NCBI RefSeq assembly: GCF_943914615.1
Contig: NZ_CALUCS010000014.1
Span: 1-56,984, forward strand
DNA from: an uncultured Corynebacterium sp.
Lineage (GTDB): Bacteria; Actinomycetota; Actinomycetes; Mycobacteriales; Mycobacteriaceae
Direction: 5' to 3'
DNA length: 56,984 nucleotides
A program made the translations under genes and the position numbers. The notes under the pieces were generated by a model. It searched no databases. It was given only the letters and a program-made list of their open reading frames with translations, and was not told the DNA's origin. Positions 44,378 to 53,822 of this stretch are shown piece after piece. Each line of letters begins with the position of its first letter. The stretch's first letter is position 1.

Positions 44378-45724
44378 GTGCCTGAAAACCAGGATGCATA
44401 CCTGAAGTTCATCAACTCGGACCTCGGCAAGAAGATCTCCAAGCAGGCTGGCCTGCCGGTACCGACGAAGCTGCGTCGTTACAAGGAGGGCGAGCCCGCG
44501 CTGGACGGCCGTGTTCTGCTGGGCGGCTCCGGTCGCCTGGTCGGCCGCATCGAGGAGCTGCTCGCCGACGACTACAAGGTCTCTACCTCCGCTGGCGATA
44601 ACAAGTACGCCGGTCTGGTTTTTGACGCCACCGGCATCACCAAGCCGGAGGACCTCCGCCAGCTGTACGACTTCTTCCACCCGGTCATGCGTCAGCTGCA
44701 GCCCTGCGCCCGCCTGCTGGTCATCGGCACCACCCCGGAGCTGATCGACAACGCTGACGAGCGCATCGCTCAGCGCGCCCTGGAAGGCTTCACCCGCTCC
44801 GTCGGTAAGGAGCTGCTGCGCGGCGCCACCGTCCAGCTGGTGTACACCGCCCCGGACGCTTCCGCCGACCTCGCGGGCCTGGAGTCCACCCTGCGCTTCG
44901 TCCTGTCCGCCAAGTCGGCCTTCGTGGACGCTCAGGTTATTCGTGTTGACGCCCAGTCCGCGACCGCCCCGGCCAACTGGGACAAGCCTTCCGAGGGCAA
45001 GATCGCCGTGGTCACCGGCGCTGCCCGCGGTATCGGCGCCACCATCGCAGAGGTGCTGGCTCGCGACGGTGCGAAGGTCATCTGCGTGGATGTTCCGCAG
45101 GCTGGCGAGGGTCTGGCAGAGACCGCCAACAAGGTTGGCGGCACTGCCCTGCCGCTGGACGTCACCGCTGCCGACGCTGCGGAGAAGCTGAAGGAGCACG
45201 CGGAGGCTCGCCACGGCGGCCCGATCGACATCATCGTCCACAACGCCGGCATCACCCGCGATAAGCTGCTGGCCAACATGGATGAGGGCCGTTGGGATTC
45301 CGTCATCGCCGTCAACCTGGCTGCACCGGTGCGCATCACCGAGAAGCTGCTGGATAACGGTGGCCTGGCCGACAACGGCCGTGTCATCGGCGTGGCCTCC
45401 ATCGCCGGTATCGCCGGTAACCGTGGCCAGACCAACTACGGCGCTACCAAGGCCGGCGTGATCGGCTTTGTGGATTCCTTCTCCGAGAAGCTGGCTGACC
45501 GTGGCATCACCGTCAACGCTGTGGCTCCGGGCTTCATCGAGACCCAGATGACCGCCGCCATCCCGTTCGGCACTCGCGTCGGTGGCCGTCTGCTGTCCTC
45601 CCTGCAGCAGGGTGGCGAGACCGTGGACGTCGCCGAGACCATCGCCTACTTCGCCGCTCCGGCTTCCCAGGCTGTCACCGGCAACGTTGTCCGCGTGTGT
45701 GGCCAGGCAATGCTGGGCGCCTAA
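44378..45724 (+). CDS. fabG4: high-molecular-weight 3-oxoacyl-ACP reductase, FabG4-like
   Basis: Reduces 3-ketoacyl thioesters with NAD(P)H. The 448-residue protein is about twice the size of ordinary FabG: an N-terminal flavodoxin-like domain (about 1-195) and a C-terminal short-chain dehydrogenase domain (about 205-448) with TGAARGIG, the Asp in CVDVP that favours NADH, NAGITRDKLL, and the catalytic Tyr-x-x-x-Lys in NYGATKAG. This build matches mycobacterial FabG4. GTG at 44378 has a GAGGAG site; the frame is open upstream to 44234 but lacks support. Followed by the MaoC-type dehydratase 44 bases on. Confidence 0.92.
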   Translation: MPENQDAYLKFINSDLGKKISKQAGLPVPTKLRRYKEGEPALDGRVLLGGSGRLVGRIEELLADDYKVSTSAGDNKYAGLVFDATGITKPEDLRQLYDFFHPVMRQLQPCARLLVIGTTPELIDNADERIAQRALEGFTRSVGKELLRGATVQLVYTAPDASADLAGLESTLRFVLSAKSAFVDAQVIRVDAQSATAPANWDKPSEGKIAVVTGAARGIGATIAEVLARDGAKVICVDVPQAGEGLAETANKVGGTALPLDVTAADAAEKLKEHAEARHGGPIDIIVHNAGITRDKLLANMDEGRWDSVIAVNLAAPVRITEKLLDNGGLADNGRVIGVASIAGIAGNRGQTNYGATKAGVIGFVDSFSEKLADRGITVNAVAPGFIETQMTAAIPFGTRVGGRLLSSLQQGGETVDVAETIAYFAAPASQAVTGNVVRVCGQAMLGA

Positions 45725-45768
45725 GACGAGCCCCGTCAAGCGAGCTGTAGAGAAAGGAGCCACGACCA

Positions 45769-46698
45769 GTGGTTGACTACAAGAAGCTGGATTCCATCCC
45801 AGTGCTGATGGACGAGTACCGCAACGCCGTCAAGGATGTTGTTCCGGGCGTGGGTAGCCCCCGTAGTGCCAAGGACAATCCGAAGACTGCGTTCAAGGTT
45901 GAGGGCGTCAAGATCAAGGTGCCGGAGCTGGCTGCCTACAACGCGGCAACGGGCCTGCGGCTGCGCAACGAGTTGCCGATCACGTACCCGTACGTGCTGA
46001 GCTTCCCGATTGTCATGAAGATCCTGACTGCATCGGACTCCCCCGTTAATGCCGTGGGCCTGGTGCACCTGACCAACCGCATCGAGCAGACCCGCGACCT
46101 GACCGTGGACGATGTGCTGGACATCCGCGTGCACGCGGAGAACCTGCGTCCGCACACCAAGGGTGTGCTGCTGGATGTCGTTACCGTAGTCTCCGTCGAC
46201 GGCGAGGACGTGTGGAAGCAGACCAGTGGCTTCCTGTCTAAGGGTGCGAAGCTTTCCAGCTCCTCGCCTTACAAGGACAAGCAGCCGACCGACGGCCGCA
46301 TTCTGGAGCCGGTTGAGTTCGATGAGTACGACGCGACCCCGTCCGCGAGGTTCCGCGTAACCCCGGCGGATATCCAGGAGTACGCGCAGGCTTCGGGTGA
46401 TAAGAACCCGATCCACGTCTCCGGCGTTGGCGCGAAGGCATTCGGCTTCCCGGCCGTCATTGCGCACGGCATGTGGTCCGCTGCCACGATGCTGCGTGGC
46501 CTGGAGGGCTTGCTGCCTTCCGCTGCACGTTTCAGCGTGGAGTTTGCCAAGCCCGTTACGCTGCCGACCACCGTGGCATTCTTCGCCGAGGCTGCGGGCG
46601 ACAAAGCCTACCCGCGCCCCAGTGAGTGGGATCTGCAGCTGCGCAAGGCTTCTAAGCTAAAGACCCTGCACGCAGTGGGCAAGGTCGAAAAAATCTAG
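45769..46698 (+). CDS. htdX: MaoC-type 3-hydroxyacyl-thioester dehydratase, HtdX-like
   Basis: A 309-residue double hot-dog protein. The hydratase 2 motif YAQASGDKNPIHV (about residues 205-217), then GFPAVIAHGMWS, marks the catalytic hot dog; the N-terminal one (about 15-175) is degenerate. It should dehydrate 3-hydroxyacyl chains after FabG4 reduction. In M. tuberculosis the matching neighbours are htdX and fabG4. GTG at 45769 with a strong AAAGGAG site. A strong terminator follows after about 68 bases. Confidence 0.9.
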   Translation: MVDYKKLDSIPVLMDEYRNAVKDVVPGVGSPRSAKDNPKTAFKVEGVKIKVPELAAYNAATGLRLRNELPITYPYVLSFPIVMKILTASDSPVNAVGLVHLTNRIEQTRDLTVDDVLDIRVHAENLRPHTKGVLLDVVTVVSVDGEDVWKQTSGFLSKGAKLSSSSPYKDKQPTDGRILEPVEFDEYDATPSARFRVTPADIQEYAQASGDKNPIHVSGVGAKAFGFPAVIAHGMWSAATMLRGLEGLLPSAARFSVEFAKPVTLPTTVAFFAEAAGDKAYPRPSEWDLQLRKASKLKTLHAVGKVEKI

Positions 46699-46766
46699 CC
46701 AACATCGAGCCAACATCTAGCCAACGTGGATTTGGCGGGCAGAACTGGCTGATCACCTGCCGGTGA

Positions 46767-46808
46767 GAAAGCTCGTGGTGCGTTCCTCGTGCCACGAGCT
46801 TTCTTTTA
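46767..46808 (+). terminator. terminator of fabG4-htdX
   Basis: GAAAGCTCGTGG and CCACGAGCTTTC form a 12-base-pair stem with a 13-base loop, followed by TTTT. It may also serve the convergent eccD gene, though the T run on that side is poor. Confidence 0.85.
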
Positions 46809-46838
46809 TCTATCGCCAGGGTCCTAGTAGACCGACGC

Positions 46839-48344
46839 CTAACTGACCGCCCAGTAGTAGGTCAGCACACCTTGCCCGATGAGGACAATTGGGATGAATG
46901 CAAGGGACGCCACCACGTCAATGAATGTGATGACTTTGGCCATGCGAGCCTCGGCCAGTTCGTCCGGCTGACGGCTTGCGATAAAGGCTAGAACTATCAG
47001 CGAGATGACGATGACCAGGGCGGCAGCAGCCCATGGCTGCCAGCTATCAGTAGCGCTGTTGAAGATCCACGCATTTACTCCAAACTGATCAGCGGAGTCC
47101 TTACCAGTCCGCGATCCGTCGCCTAAGAACCAATGCACGAAGCTTCCGGTGCTCGTGGCGAGGCCAGTGATTCCGGCGATGAGCAGAGGGCTAATGATGC
47201 GAGCATCCGAAAAGCCATTCGTGCGCAGGATCAGGATGACCGCCAGCAGGGCTGCGATGAGCCCCTGTTGCCAGTAGCTGCTTGTGTTGAGAACAAGAAC
47301 AATGAGGGCGCCCATGATGGTTGCGGCCCAGCTAATACCGCGACTAATTGCTTCAGTGCGTAGGGCGGCAGCGCGGATGGATTCGCGGCTAATGGATTCA
47401 CCAGCGTCACTGCGACGAAGCATCGCGGCAAGTCCGGTGCTACTGATGGCAAGCGTCGAGGTGGTCAGTAGCATCGCGATGGGCAGCCATGCTGTCCACG
47501 CGGCCAGCGCAAAAGGACTTGCACCAAGGAAGGTTGCCAGCCCAAAGACCGCCGCAGCAACGGCGACGATCCCGGCTGCAACCGCTGTAGCTGTCGCCTG
47601 CTTCCTCAGCGCGATCCACGCTGCGATGGCTGCACAGAGCGCAGTGATGCTAATTGTCCAGGCTAGTCCCGGCGCACTGTCCACGGGGCGCAACACGGCT
47701 GCAGAGACAATGAACCCAAAGATAGGCAGGGCCCACGCCAACTTCTGTGCCCACGGACGGGGCTTCCACAGGGCAATCCCGATTGCCACGAGGGTCAGGA
47801 TGGTAGCGGTCACGACGCTTGTGATTCGACCTGAATTCCACGCCTCCACAACGTGTCCGCCGGCAGAGGAGTCATGCCCAAAACCAAGCCCTGCGAGGCT
47901 GCTACCCCACACGCCCTTGAGTGCGATGAGGCCAACCAGCGCAATAGTGGCCAACATGGTAGCCAGCAGTCCATCTGTGCGGGTGGTTCCAGACCACGCA
48001 AACTGGGAGGCTCCAATGGTGCTGCGCATTTCGGCCATGATGTCATCGACAAATGGTGCGTGGGCGGCTTCGGCTCGCTGCGACAGGTAGAGCTTGTGCC
48101 CGTCCAGCACCTCGTAGTCTTCGAGTGTGCGCTCAGCGTTGATAATCCCCGTTTCTGGGGAGGACAGCACCCACAGGTGCGCGGTAGCTTCCACGTCTGC
48201 GGTAAATTCGGAATCTGCTACTCGTCCACGGAACAGTTCCACCACGTCATCGAGGTAGTCGATGACGGGCCTGTGTGCTGGGAGGCTGACATCCAGTTGA
48301 TGGTCTTGCCAAAACACACTTAATCTCACAAACATCGCAGACAT
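46839..48344 (-). CDS. eccD: type VII secretion membrane protein EccD
   Basis: The multi-pass membrane subunit of an ESX system, forming the vestibule of the inner-membrane channel. The 501-residue product has an N-terminal ubiquitin-like (YukD) domain (about 5-90: FVRLSVFWQDHQLDVSLPAHRP then LEDYEVLDGHKLYL) and about 11 hydrophobic segments from residue 125 onwards. Divergent from eccC by 119 bases; a palindrome GTAATGATTAC-like element lies just before its start. EccB, EccE and a mycosin protease are not in this window. Confidence 0.9.
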   Translation of the reverse strand: MSAMFVRLSVFWQDHQLDVSLPAHRPVIDYLDDVVELFRGRVADSEFTADVEATAHLWVLSSPETGIINAERTLEDYEVLDGHKLYLSQRAEAAHAPFVDDIMAEMRSTIGASQFAWSGTTRTDGLLATMLATIALVGLIALKGVWGSSLAGLGFGHDSSAGGHVVEAWNSGRITSVVTATILTLVAIGIALWKPRPWAQKLAWALPIFGFIVSAAVLRPVDSAPGLAWTISITALCAAIAAWIALRKQATATAVAAGIVAVAAAVFGLATFLGASPFALAAWTAWLPIAMLLTTSTLAISSTGLAAMLRRSDAGESISRESIRAAALRTEAISRGISWAATIMGALIVLVLNTSSYWQQGLIAALLAVILILRTNGFSDARIISPLLIAGITGLATSTGSFVHWFLGDGSRTGKDSADQFGVNAWIFNSATDSWQPWAAAALVIVISLIVLAFIASRQPDELAEARMAKVITFIDVVASLAFIPIVLIGQGVLTYYWAVS

Positions 48345-48463
48345 AGTAGTAATGATTACATGGATTGTCGTGTGGCACGTGGCTGGGTGCCCTTGTAATG
48401 CGCCTAGCGGCCGATTGTCCTGTTGATCCCCCGATACGTGCGTAGAGAGTTTTTGCTGAAGTA

Positions 48464-51400
48464 ATGTCCACCAAGATTATTCACCGTCCGGCTCGCGCGA
48501 ATCGAGCGATAGTGCCACAAGGGCCGTTGGAGTTGGCCCAGATTCCAACGATCCGTTCCAATGGCGCGGCGGCGAATGCGGTGACGTTCCTACTACCAGT
48601 TATTGGTGGCATGGGCATGGTGCTCATGATGATGTCGTCCGGCAACCCTATCCGCATGGCCATCGGCTCGGTGATGTTCGTGATGGTGATTGTCAGCGCG
48701 CTGGTGATGTTCGCGCGTTCGCGCACGGGCAAGCGCAAAGAGGCCGAAACAGCCCGCGTTCGTTTCTTGGAGCACCTAAAGGAAATGGAGGCGAAGGCAA
48801 AAGACAAGGCAACTGAGCAGCAAAAGGTCGCGGCAATGCGCAGCCCCGAGCCAGGCGCGCTGCAGGATGCCATTCGAAATCCCTTCCGCCTGTGGGAGCG
48901 GCGCCGTAGTGACGAAGATGTATTGGTCACCCGCATCGGATCAGGAACGTGCCAGCTAGCGTGCGGCATCAAGGTGAAGGAGGCCACTGATCCGTTGGCA
49001 ATTCCGGAGCCGATCTCCCAAGCGCACGCAGAACGCATGCTGAAGCGCACTCAAACCGTGGAGAATACTCCCATCGCCATTCCAGCCCGTGGCGTGGTCA
49101 GTTTGGTGGGTTCTCCACAGTTGACAACGGAGGCTCTGCGCACGATTGTCACCCAGGCGGCGGTGTTCCATGCTCCTGATGACGTGCGTTTCCACTTTGC
49201 ATTGCCGTTGGCTGATCATGCGGATACGGCAGATTGGGCGCTGTGGCTTCCTCACATCTTGAGTGAGGACGAGTTTGATGGGCCTCTGGGCAAGCGCCAG
49301 GTGAGCCACGATGAAACTTCCGCCCAATCGTTGCTTCAGGAGGTGGAGCGCCGCAATGACGAGTTGAAGGAGCGCGCCCGGTACCAAATGAAGGCTCTGG
49401 AGGAGCCTTTCATTGTGGTGGTGCTGGACATGGATTCCGAGCATGGGTGCTGGCTGGAGAGCCAATTGTCTCAGGTGTTGAGCCTGGAGAAGGCCCGTAT
49501 TGCTGTGCTGGCCACATCTTTGCGTCAACAGGACGAGCCGAGCCACGTGGACGTCCGTGTATCCATTGAGGATTCCCGCGAATTCCAGGTTCAGCTGATC
49601 GACCGTGGTGAGGTGCGCGAACCCAAAGCTGGCGAGGATGGCTTTGTAGAGCGCATGCTGTATGGAGGCTTCCGTGGCCGGTTGGACGAGGTCTCCCCTG
49701 CCTTAGCGGAATCGGTAGCGCGTTCGCTTTCACCTCTACGTTTGGTGGAGGATGCCACGCCCGACGCTCCGCTTGAACAGACCATCGGCTTGGATGCGAT
49801 GCTGGGCATCGACGACTTTGCCACCTACGACATTGCCCACCAATGGAGCCCGAGTGGCGCGGATGAGTTCTTGAAGGTGCCTTTTGGAATTGACGCCGAG
49901 GCGCAGCCGATCTACCTAGATATCAAGGAATCCGCGAAATCCGGAATGGGTCCACACGGCCTATGCGTGGGCGCAACCGGTTCTGGTAAGTCTGAGGTGC
50001 TGCGCACCATCGTCTTGGCTCAGGTGATCAACCACCATCCCGATCAGCTGTCGCTGGTTCTGGTGGACTTTAAGGGTGGCGCGACGTTTGCCGGCTTGGA
50101 GCCACTCCCCCACACGGCTGCGGTGGTGGATAACTTGGCGGACGAGGCGGGCTTGGTGGATCGCCTGCATGATTCGATTTTGGGCGAGATTCAGCGCCGC
50201 CAGCATGTTCTGCAAAAGGCTGGCAACTTGGCCAATGTTGCAGAGTACAACGCCATTCGACAAAAGCAGATCGACCAGGATGGCTCGACCTCCATGGATC
50301 CTCTGCCCGTCCTGTTTGTGGTGATTGATGAGTTTGGTGAGCTTCTGGCAGCCAAGCCAGAGTTTATCGATCTATTTGTGCAGATCGGGCGCATCGGCCG
50401 TTCCATTGGCGTGCACCTTCTCTTGGCTTCCCAGCGTTTGGAGGAAGGCCGCCTGCGCGGCTTGGAGTCTTACCTGTCCTACCGCATAGGCCTGCGTACG
50501 TTTTCAGCGTCCGAATCCCGCACGGCCATTGGTTCCACGGCAGCCCACGAGCTTCCCCCAATTCCCGGTTCGGGTTATTTGAAGGTGGATCCGGATATCT
50601 TTGACCGCTTTAAGGCCGCTTATGTGTCGGGACCGTACACATCCACCGCATCCCAGGAGGAGCGCGAGCTTCCACCTGTTCCGATGCCTCTGGAGCTAGA
50701 AAATACGACGGAAAGCTGGCTGCAGCAGCGTGTTGAGGCACACCAGCTTTCGCTGGCTACGAATGCCAAGAGGTCGGCGAACATCCAATCAACGGTAGAA
50801 CCAACTACGACGTTGGAGCTGGTTGTGTCCCGCCTGATCCCCGCTGCGGAACCTACCCGTCAGATTTGGCTTCCTCCGGTTCCTGACAGGATCGATCTTG
50901 GCTCGGCGTTGGGCCAGGTAGAGCTCACATCTGACCGCGGCATGCGTGCTCAGCGCACCGGTCAATTGCAGATTCCACTGGGGCTAAAGGATAAGCCTTT
51001 GGAGCAATGGCAGGGCCCGCTTGTTGTCGATTTGGCGGGTTCGCAGGGCAATGTCGCAATCATGGGTGCTCCCCAATCGGGCAAGACGACAACGGTGAAG
51101 TCCCTGGTTCTGGCCACGGCTCTGACGCACACTCCTGCGGAAGTGTCCATGTACATCGCGGACTTGAACGGTTCGGCGTTCACCGGGTTTGCGGAGCTTC
51201 CCCACGTTGGCGATGTAGCTACTCGTTTTGATGAGGATAAGCTGCGCCGCATGTTTTCTGAGATGCTGCAGTTCCTCGCGGACCGTGAGCGAATCTTTGC
51301 AGAGCATCGCTTGTCCAGCGTGGAAGATATGCGCCGCGCACATGCGGCGGGCCGTCTTCCGGAGCTGCCCAGCGCTGATGTCTTCCTCATTATCGATGGC

Positions 51401-52519
51401 TGGGCCACTCTTCGTCATGACTTTGAGGATCTGGCAGAGCAAGCTCAGAACTTGGCTGCCCGCGGCCTGGGTTATGGCGTGCATGTGGTGTTTGCAACGG
51501 GACGCTGGGCAGATTTCCGACTGCAGCTGCAGGCTGTAATTGGCACAAAACTGGAACATCGCCTGAATGATCCTCTGGATTCCTCAATCGGGAAGAAGCC
51601 GCAAGAGCAGTTAGCTGGCCAGCCGACGGGTCGCATTTTGTCTGCAGACAAGCTGTTTTCCCATGTGGCAAGCCCTGTGCTGGACCAGCCAGATGTGGTT
51701 CGGGAGCAGTCCACGCAGGCACTGATTTCCGCAATTGCTCAAGCTAGCCCCTTTAAGTCTGCGCCTGCTGTACGCATGTTGCCGGAGAAGGTAATGCTGC
51801 AGGAGTTGGTTGAGGCCAGCGGCGGTCAGCCTGCTGTGGTGGCATTGGCGGAATCAACGTTGCAGCCTGTGCGCTTCGATTTGGATGGTGCTCAGCGCCA
51901 TTTGTTCATTGTGGGTGAGCATGCGTCAGGGAAGACTACGGCGCTTCGCGCGTTGATGTCGGAGGCAATTCGTGGCAAGCAACCGGGCCAGGTGATGTTT
52001 GGTATTTTCGACGCCCGCCGTACCTTGCTTGGCGAGTGTCCTGAGGAGTTCCTGGGTGAGTACGCTGGCACAAAATCCGCGGCGGAGCTGTTGGCAAAAG
52101 GTATCGCCAAGGAGCTGGAGAGGCGTCTGCCTCCTGCGGATGTAACGCAGGAGCAATTACGCAATCGGTCGTGGTGGCAAGGCCCCGAAATCTACATTGT
52201 CGTGGATGATTTTGAGCAGTTCGAGGGAACCAATAACCCGCTCCGGCCACTGGTTCCCTTCCTTTCCCATGGCGCAGATATTGGTCTTCACGTGTGGATT
52301 GCACGCCGCGCGGCTGGTGTGTCGAGAGCCACGTATGACACGTTCGCGCAAGGCATCCGGGACAACGGGGCAAATGGTTTGCTGCTCAGCGGAGAGAAGC
52401 AAGAGGGCGCTGTGTGGCCGAAGGTGTACCTGCAGCAGCTACCGACTGGCCGTGCACAGTGGGTGCGTGGCCCGGGCCGTGTGGAGTTGGTTCAGCTTGG
52501 TTTCCGCTCCCCCAATTAG
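48464..52519 (+). CDS. eccC: type VII secretion ATPase EccC (EccCa/EccCb fused)
   Basis: The motor of the ESX system and the receptor for WXG100 substrates. The 1351-residue protein has two N-terminal membrane segments (about 35-85), then three FtsK/SpoIIIE ATPase modules. Walker A: GATGSGKSE near 503-511, GAPQSGKTT near 868-876, GEHASGKTT near 1151-1159. Walker B: LFVVIDEFGEL, FLIIDGWATL and IYIVVDDFEQ. The first, closest to the membrane, is the best conserved and has the SQRLEEGRLRGLESYLSYR segment. ATG at 48464. The gene starts the plus-strand T7SS unit. Codon use is more AT-tolerant than in the housekeeping genes. Confidence 0.95.
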   Translation: MSTKIIHRPARANRAIVPQGPLELAQIPTIRSNGAAANAVTFLLPVIGGMGMVLMMMSSGNPIRMAIGSVMFVMVIVSALVMFARSRTGKRKEAETARVRFLEHLKEMEAKAKDKATEQQKVAAMRSPEPGALQDAIRNPFRLWERRRSDEDVLVTRIGSGTCQLACGIKVKEATDPLAIPEPISQAHAERMLKRTQTVENTPIAIPARGVVSLVGSPQLTTEALRTIVTQAAVFHAPDDVRFHFALPLADHADTADWALWLPHILSEDEFDGPLGKRQVSHDETSAQSLLQEVERRNDELKERARYQMKALEEPFIVVVLDMDSEHGCWLESQLSQVLSLEKARIAVLATSLRQQDEPSHVDVRVSIEDSREFQVQLIDRGEVREPKAGEDGFVERMLYGGFRGRLDEVSPALAESVARSLSPLRLVEDATPDAPLEQTIGLDAMLGIDDFATYDIAHQWSPSGADEFLKVPFGIDAEAQPIYLDIKESAKSGMGPHGLCVGATGSGKSEVLRTIVLAQVINHHPDQLSLVLVDFKGGATFAGLEPLPHTAAVVDNLADEAGLVDRLHDSILGEIQRRQHVLQKAGNLANVAEYNAIRQKQIDQDGSTSMDPLPVLFVVIDEFGELLAAKPEFIDLFVQIGRIGRSIGVHLLLASQRLEEGRLRGLESYLSYRIGLRTFSASESRTAIGSTAAHELPPIPGSGYLKVDPDIFDRFKAAYVSGPYTSTASQEERELPPVPMPLELENTTESWLQQRVEAHQLSLATNAKRSANIQSTVEPTTTLELVVSRLIPAAEPTRQIWLPPVPDRIDLGSALGQVELTSDRGMRAQRTGQLQIPLGLKDKPLEQWQGPLVVDLAGSQGNVAIMGAPQSGKTTTVKSLVLATALTHTPAEVSMYIADLNGSAFTGFAELPHVGDVATRFDEDKLRRMFSEMLQFLADRERIFAEHRLSSVEDMRRAHAAGRLPELPSADVFLIIDGWATLRHDFEDLAEQAQNLAARGLGYGVHVVFATGRWADFRLQLQAVIGTKLEHRLNDPLDSSIGKKPQEQLAGQPTGRILSADKLFSHVASPVLDQPDVVREQSTQALISAIAQASPFKSAPAVRMLPEKVMLQELVEASGGQPAVVALAESTLQPVRFDLDGAQRHLFIVGEHASGKTTALRALMSEAIRGKQPGQVMFGIFDARRTLLGECPEEFLGEYAGTKSAAELLAKGIAKELERRLPPADVTQEQLRNRSWWQGPEIYIVVDDFEQFEGTNNPLRPLVPFLSHGADIGLHVWIARRAAGVSRATYDTFAQGIRDNGANGLLLSGEKQEGAVWPKVYLQQLPTGRAQWVRGPGRVELVQLGFRSPN

Positions 52520-52796
52520 AGGGCACTATAGGTAAACCTAAGGCGAACTACACCTTACACGCGCCTCATTTTTGCATAAGGATACGCTCCCCAGCTGCCC
52601 CAGAATCTTATGTATATATACCCACTCCGCGCAGCCGCACCTGCAGATTTCCCAACGCTCAGGATTATCTAATTTAAGGCCCTGTCTTTCCCTTTAGTTG
52701 AAAATTGCAATGCAATCTCGAGGCTCAACTGGCATCCTCGAAGAGGTATTCAAGATTGACGGTGCGATTGAGTGAGTTAATAAGGAGAAAGGCTTT
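52520..52796. other. intergenic region after eccC
   Basis: 277 bases without a convincing gene. TATAGGTAAACCTAAGG at 52527-52543 contains the inverted repeat TAGGT-AA-ACCTA, weakly like a DtxR/IdeR box. Further right, TTGACG (52756-52761) is followed 16 bases later by TAATAA, but that -10 runs into the ribosome-binding site AAGGAG of the next gene. TATATATA occurs near 52613. Confidence 0.45.
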
Positions 52797-53498
52797 ATGG
52801 CCAATTCGGTCACCTCGCCTGTGCGGTTCCACCCGGACGCCCCTCGTCCACGGTTCCTATGGCAAGCCTCCCTACCCACCAACTGGGTTCGCATTGATAC
52901 TCACCCTGAAGCTTCACCACACCGTTTGTCCCAGATCGCGGAGAATTACATTCCTGGCCACCGCTTGAAGCGAGCCGAACAAAAGCTAGTGCTTCAGCAG
53001 CTCGAGCAGCTGGTTAAAGCCGCCCGCGATGGAAGCATTCTTCTAACCCTGATCCTCCCCGGCCTCTCGGAAGATGGACAGGCAACGTCAGCCACGCTGT
53101 TGTTGCGCTGGTACGACAGCTCCCCTGAGTTTGCTAGCCTGCGCACCGTGGAGCAGGCTTTTTCTACGAAGGACGCGACCACACAGCAGTGCACATCCCC
53201 TAAGGGAACGGCCTATGTGCACTCATCCAACACCACTCAGTCGGGTCCAATATCTCAGCGGCGTACGACATTCCACCACCAGGCGTTTCTCCCCATTCCC
53301 TCCACCACCTGGACGTTGGTCATTTCTGGATCGGCTCCAGATGAGGAGACTGGTGAGTTGCTGGGCGACATTGTGAAGCGTGTGGCCAACAGTGTTCAGG
53401 CGCATCCAGAGACGTTGGGTGAGACGTTTGAAGGTTTGGATCTACTCGATTCGAACTTCTTCGCTGGCAGCCAGGAAGCTTTGCAGAAACAGGAGTAA
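52797..53498 (+). CDS. T7SS-locus protein of unknown function
   Basis: A 233-residue soluble-looking protein without signal peptide or membrane segment. It starts MANSVTSPVRFHPDAPRPRF and has a mixed alpha/beta look, with a LLTLILPGL strand, SATLLLRWYDSS, and a C-terminal helix with DIVKRVANSVQAHPE. I do not recognise the family. By place, between eccC and the WXG100 genes, it could be a chaperone-like (EspG-type) or substrate-loading factor, but no such fold can be claimed. Good AAGGAG site. Four bases to the next gene, so translation is closely linked. Confidence 0.7.
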   Translation: MANSVTSPVRFHPDAPRPRFLWQASLPTNWVRIDTHPEASPHRLSQIAENYIPGHRLKRAEQKLVLQQLEQLVKAARDGSILLTLILPGLSEDGQATSATLLLRWYDSSPEFASLRTVEQAFSTKDATTQQCTSPKGTAYVHSSNTTQSGPISQRRTTFHHQAFLPIPSTTWTLVISGSAPDEETGELLGDIVKRVANSVQAHPETLGETFEGLDLLDSNFFAGSQEALQKQE

Positions 53499-53501
53499 GG
53501 C

Positions 53502-53819
53502 ATGTCCGATTACATTCAAGTACCTCTGCAATCTCTGCGTGATATTGCAAACAATCTCGCCGGTATGAAGGCCGATCTGGAGGGCGATAAGACAGGCGCC
53601 GACCTTCTGTCCGGCGTGGATTCCATCCACGGCCACAAGATCCAGCAGGCGGTAGCCGAATACTTCGGCGAGTGGGATGGCCCACGCAACCGCCTTCTAG
53701 AAAACGTCGGGAAGCTGGGCGATGTGTCGGGCAAGATCGCCGACGTCACTCAGCAATACGATGACGAATCCGCGAAAGGTTTCAACCAGTTTGCCGCCAA
53801 GCTCAGGGGAAAGGAATAG
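53502..53819 (+). CDS. WXG100-like / EspC-like T7SS protein
   Basis: A 105-residue acidic helical protein. A Trp-x-Gly (EWDGPR, near residue 53) sits between two helices, as in WXG100 proteins, but spacing and sequence are diverged and the usual YxxxD/E C-terminal signal is not met: QQYDDES has Ser at the +4 place. It is longer before the turn than the classical Esx proteins. Probably partners with the next gene, three bases away. Start ATG 53502 is preceded by AGGAG overlapping the stop of the previous gene. Confidence 0.65.
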   Translation: MSDYIQVPLQSLRDIANNLAGMKADLEGDKTGADLLSGVDSIHGHKIQQAVAEYFGEWDGPRNRLLENVGKLGDVSGKIADVTQQYDDESAKGFNQFAAKLRGKE

Positions 53820-53822
53820 CAC

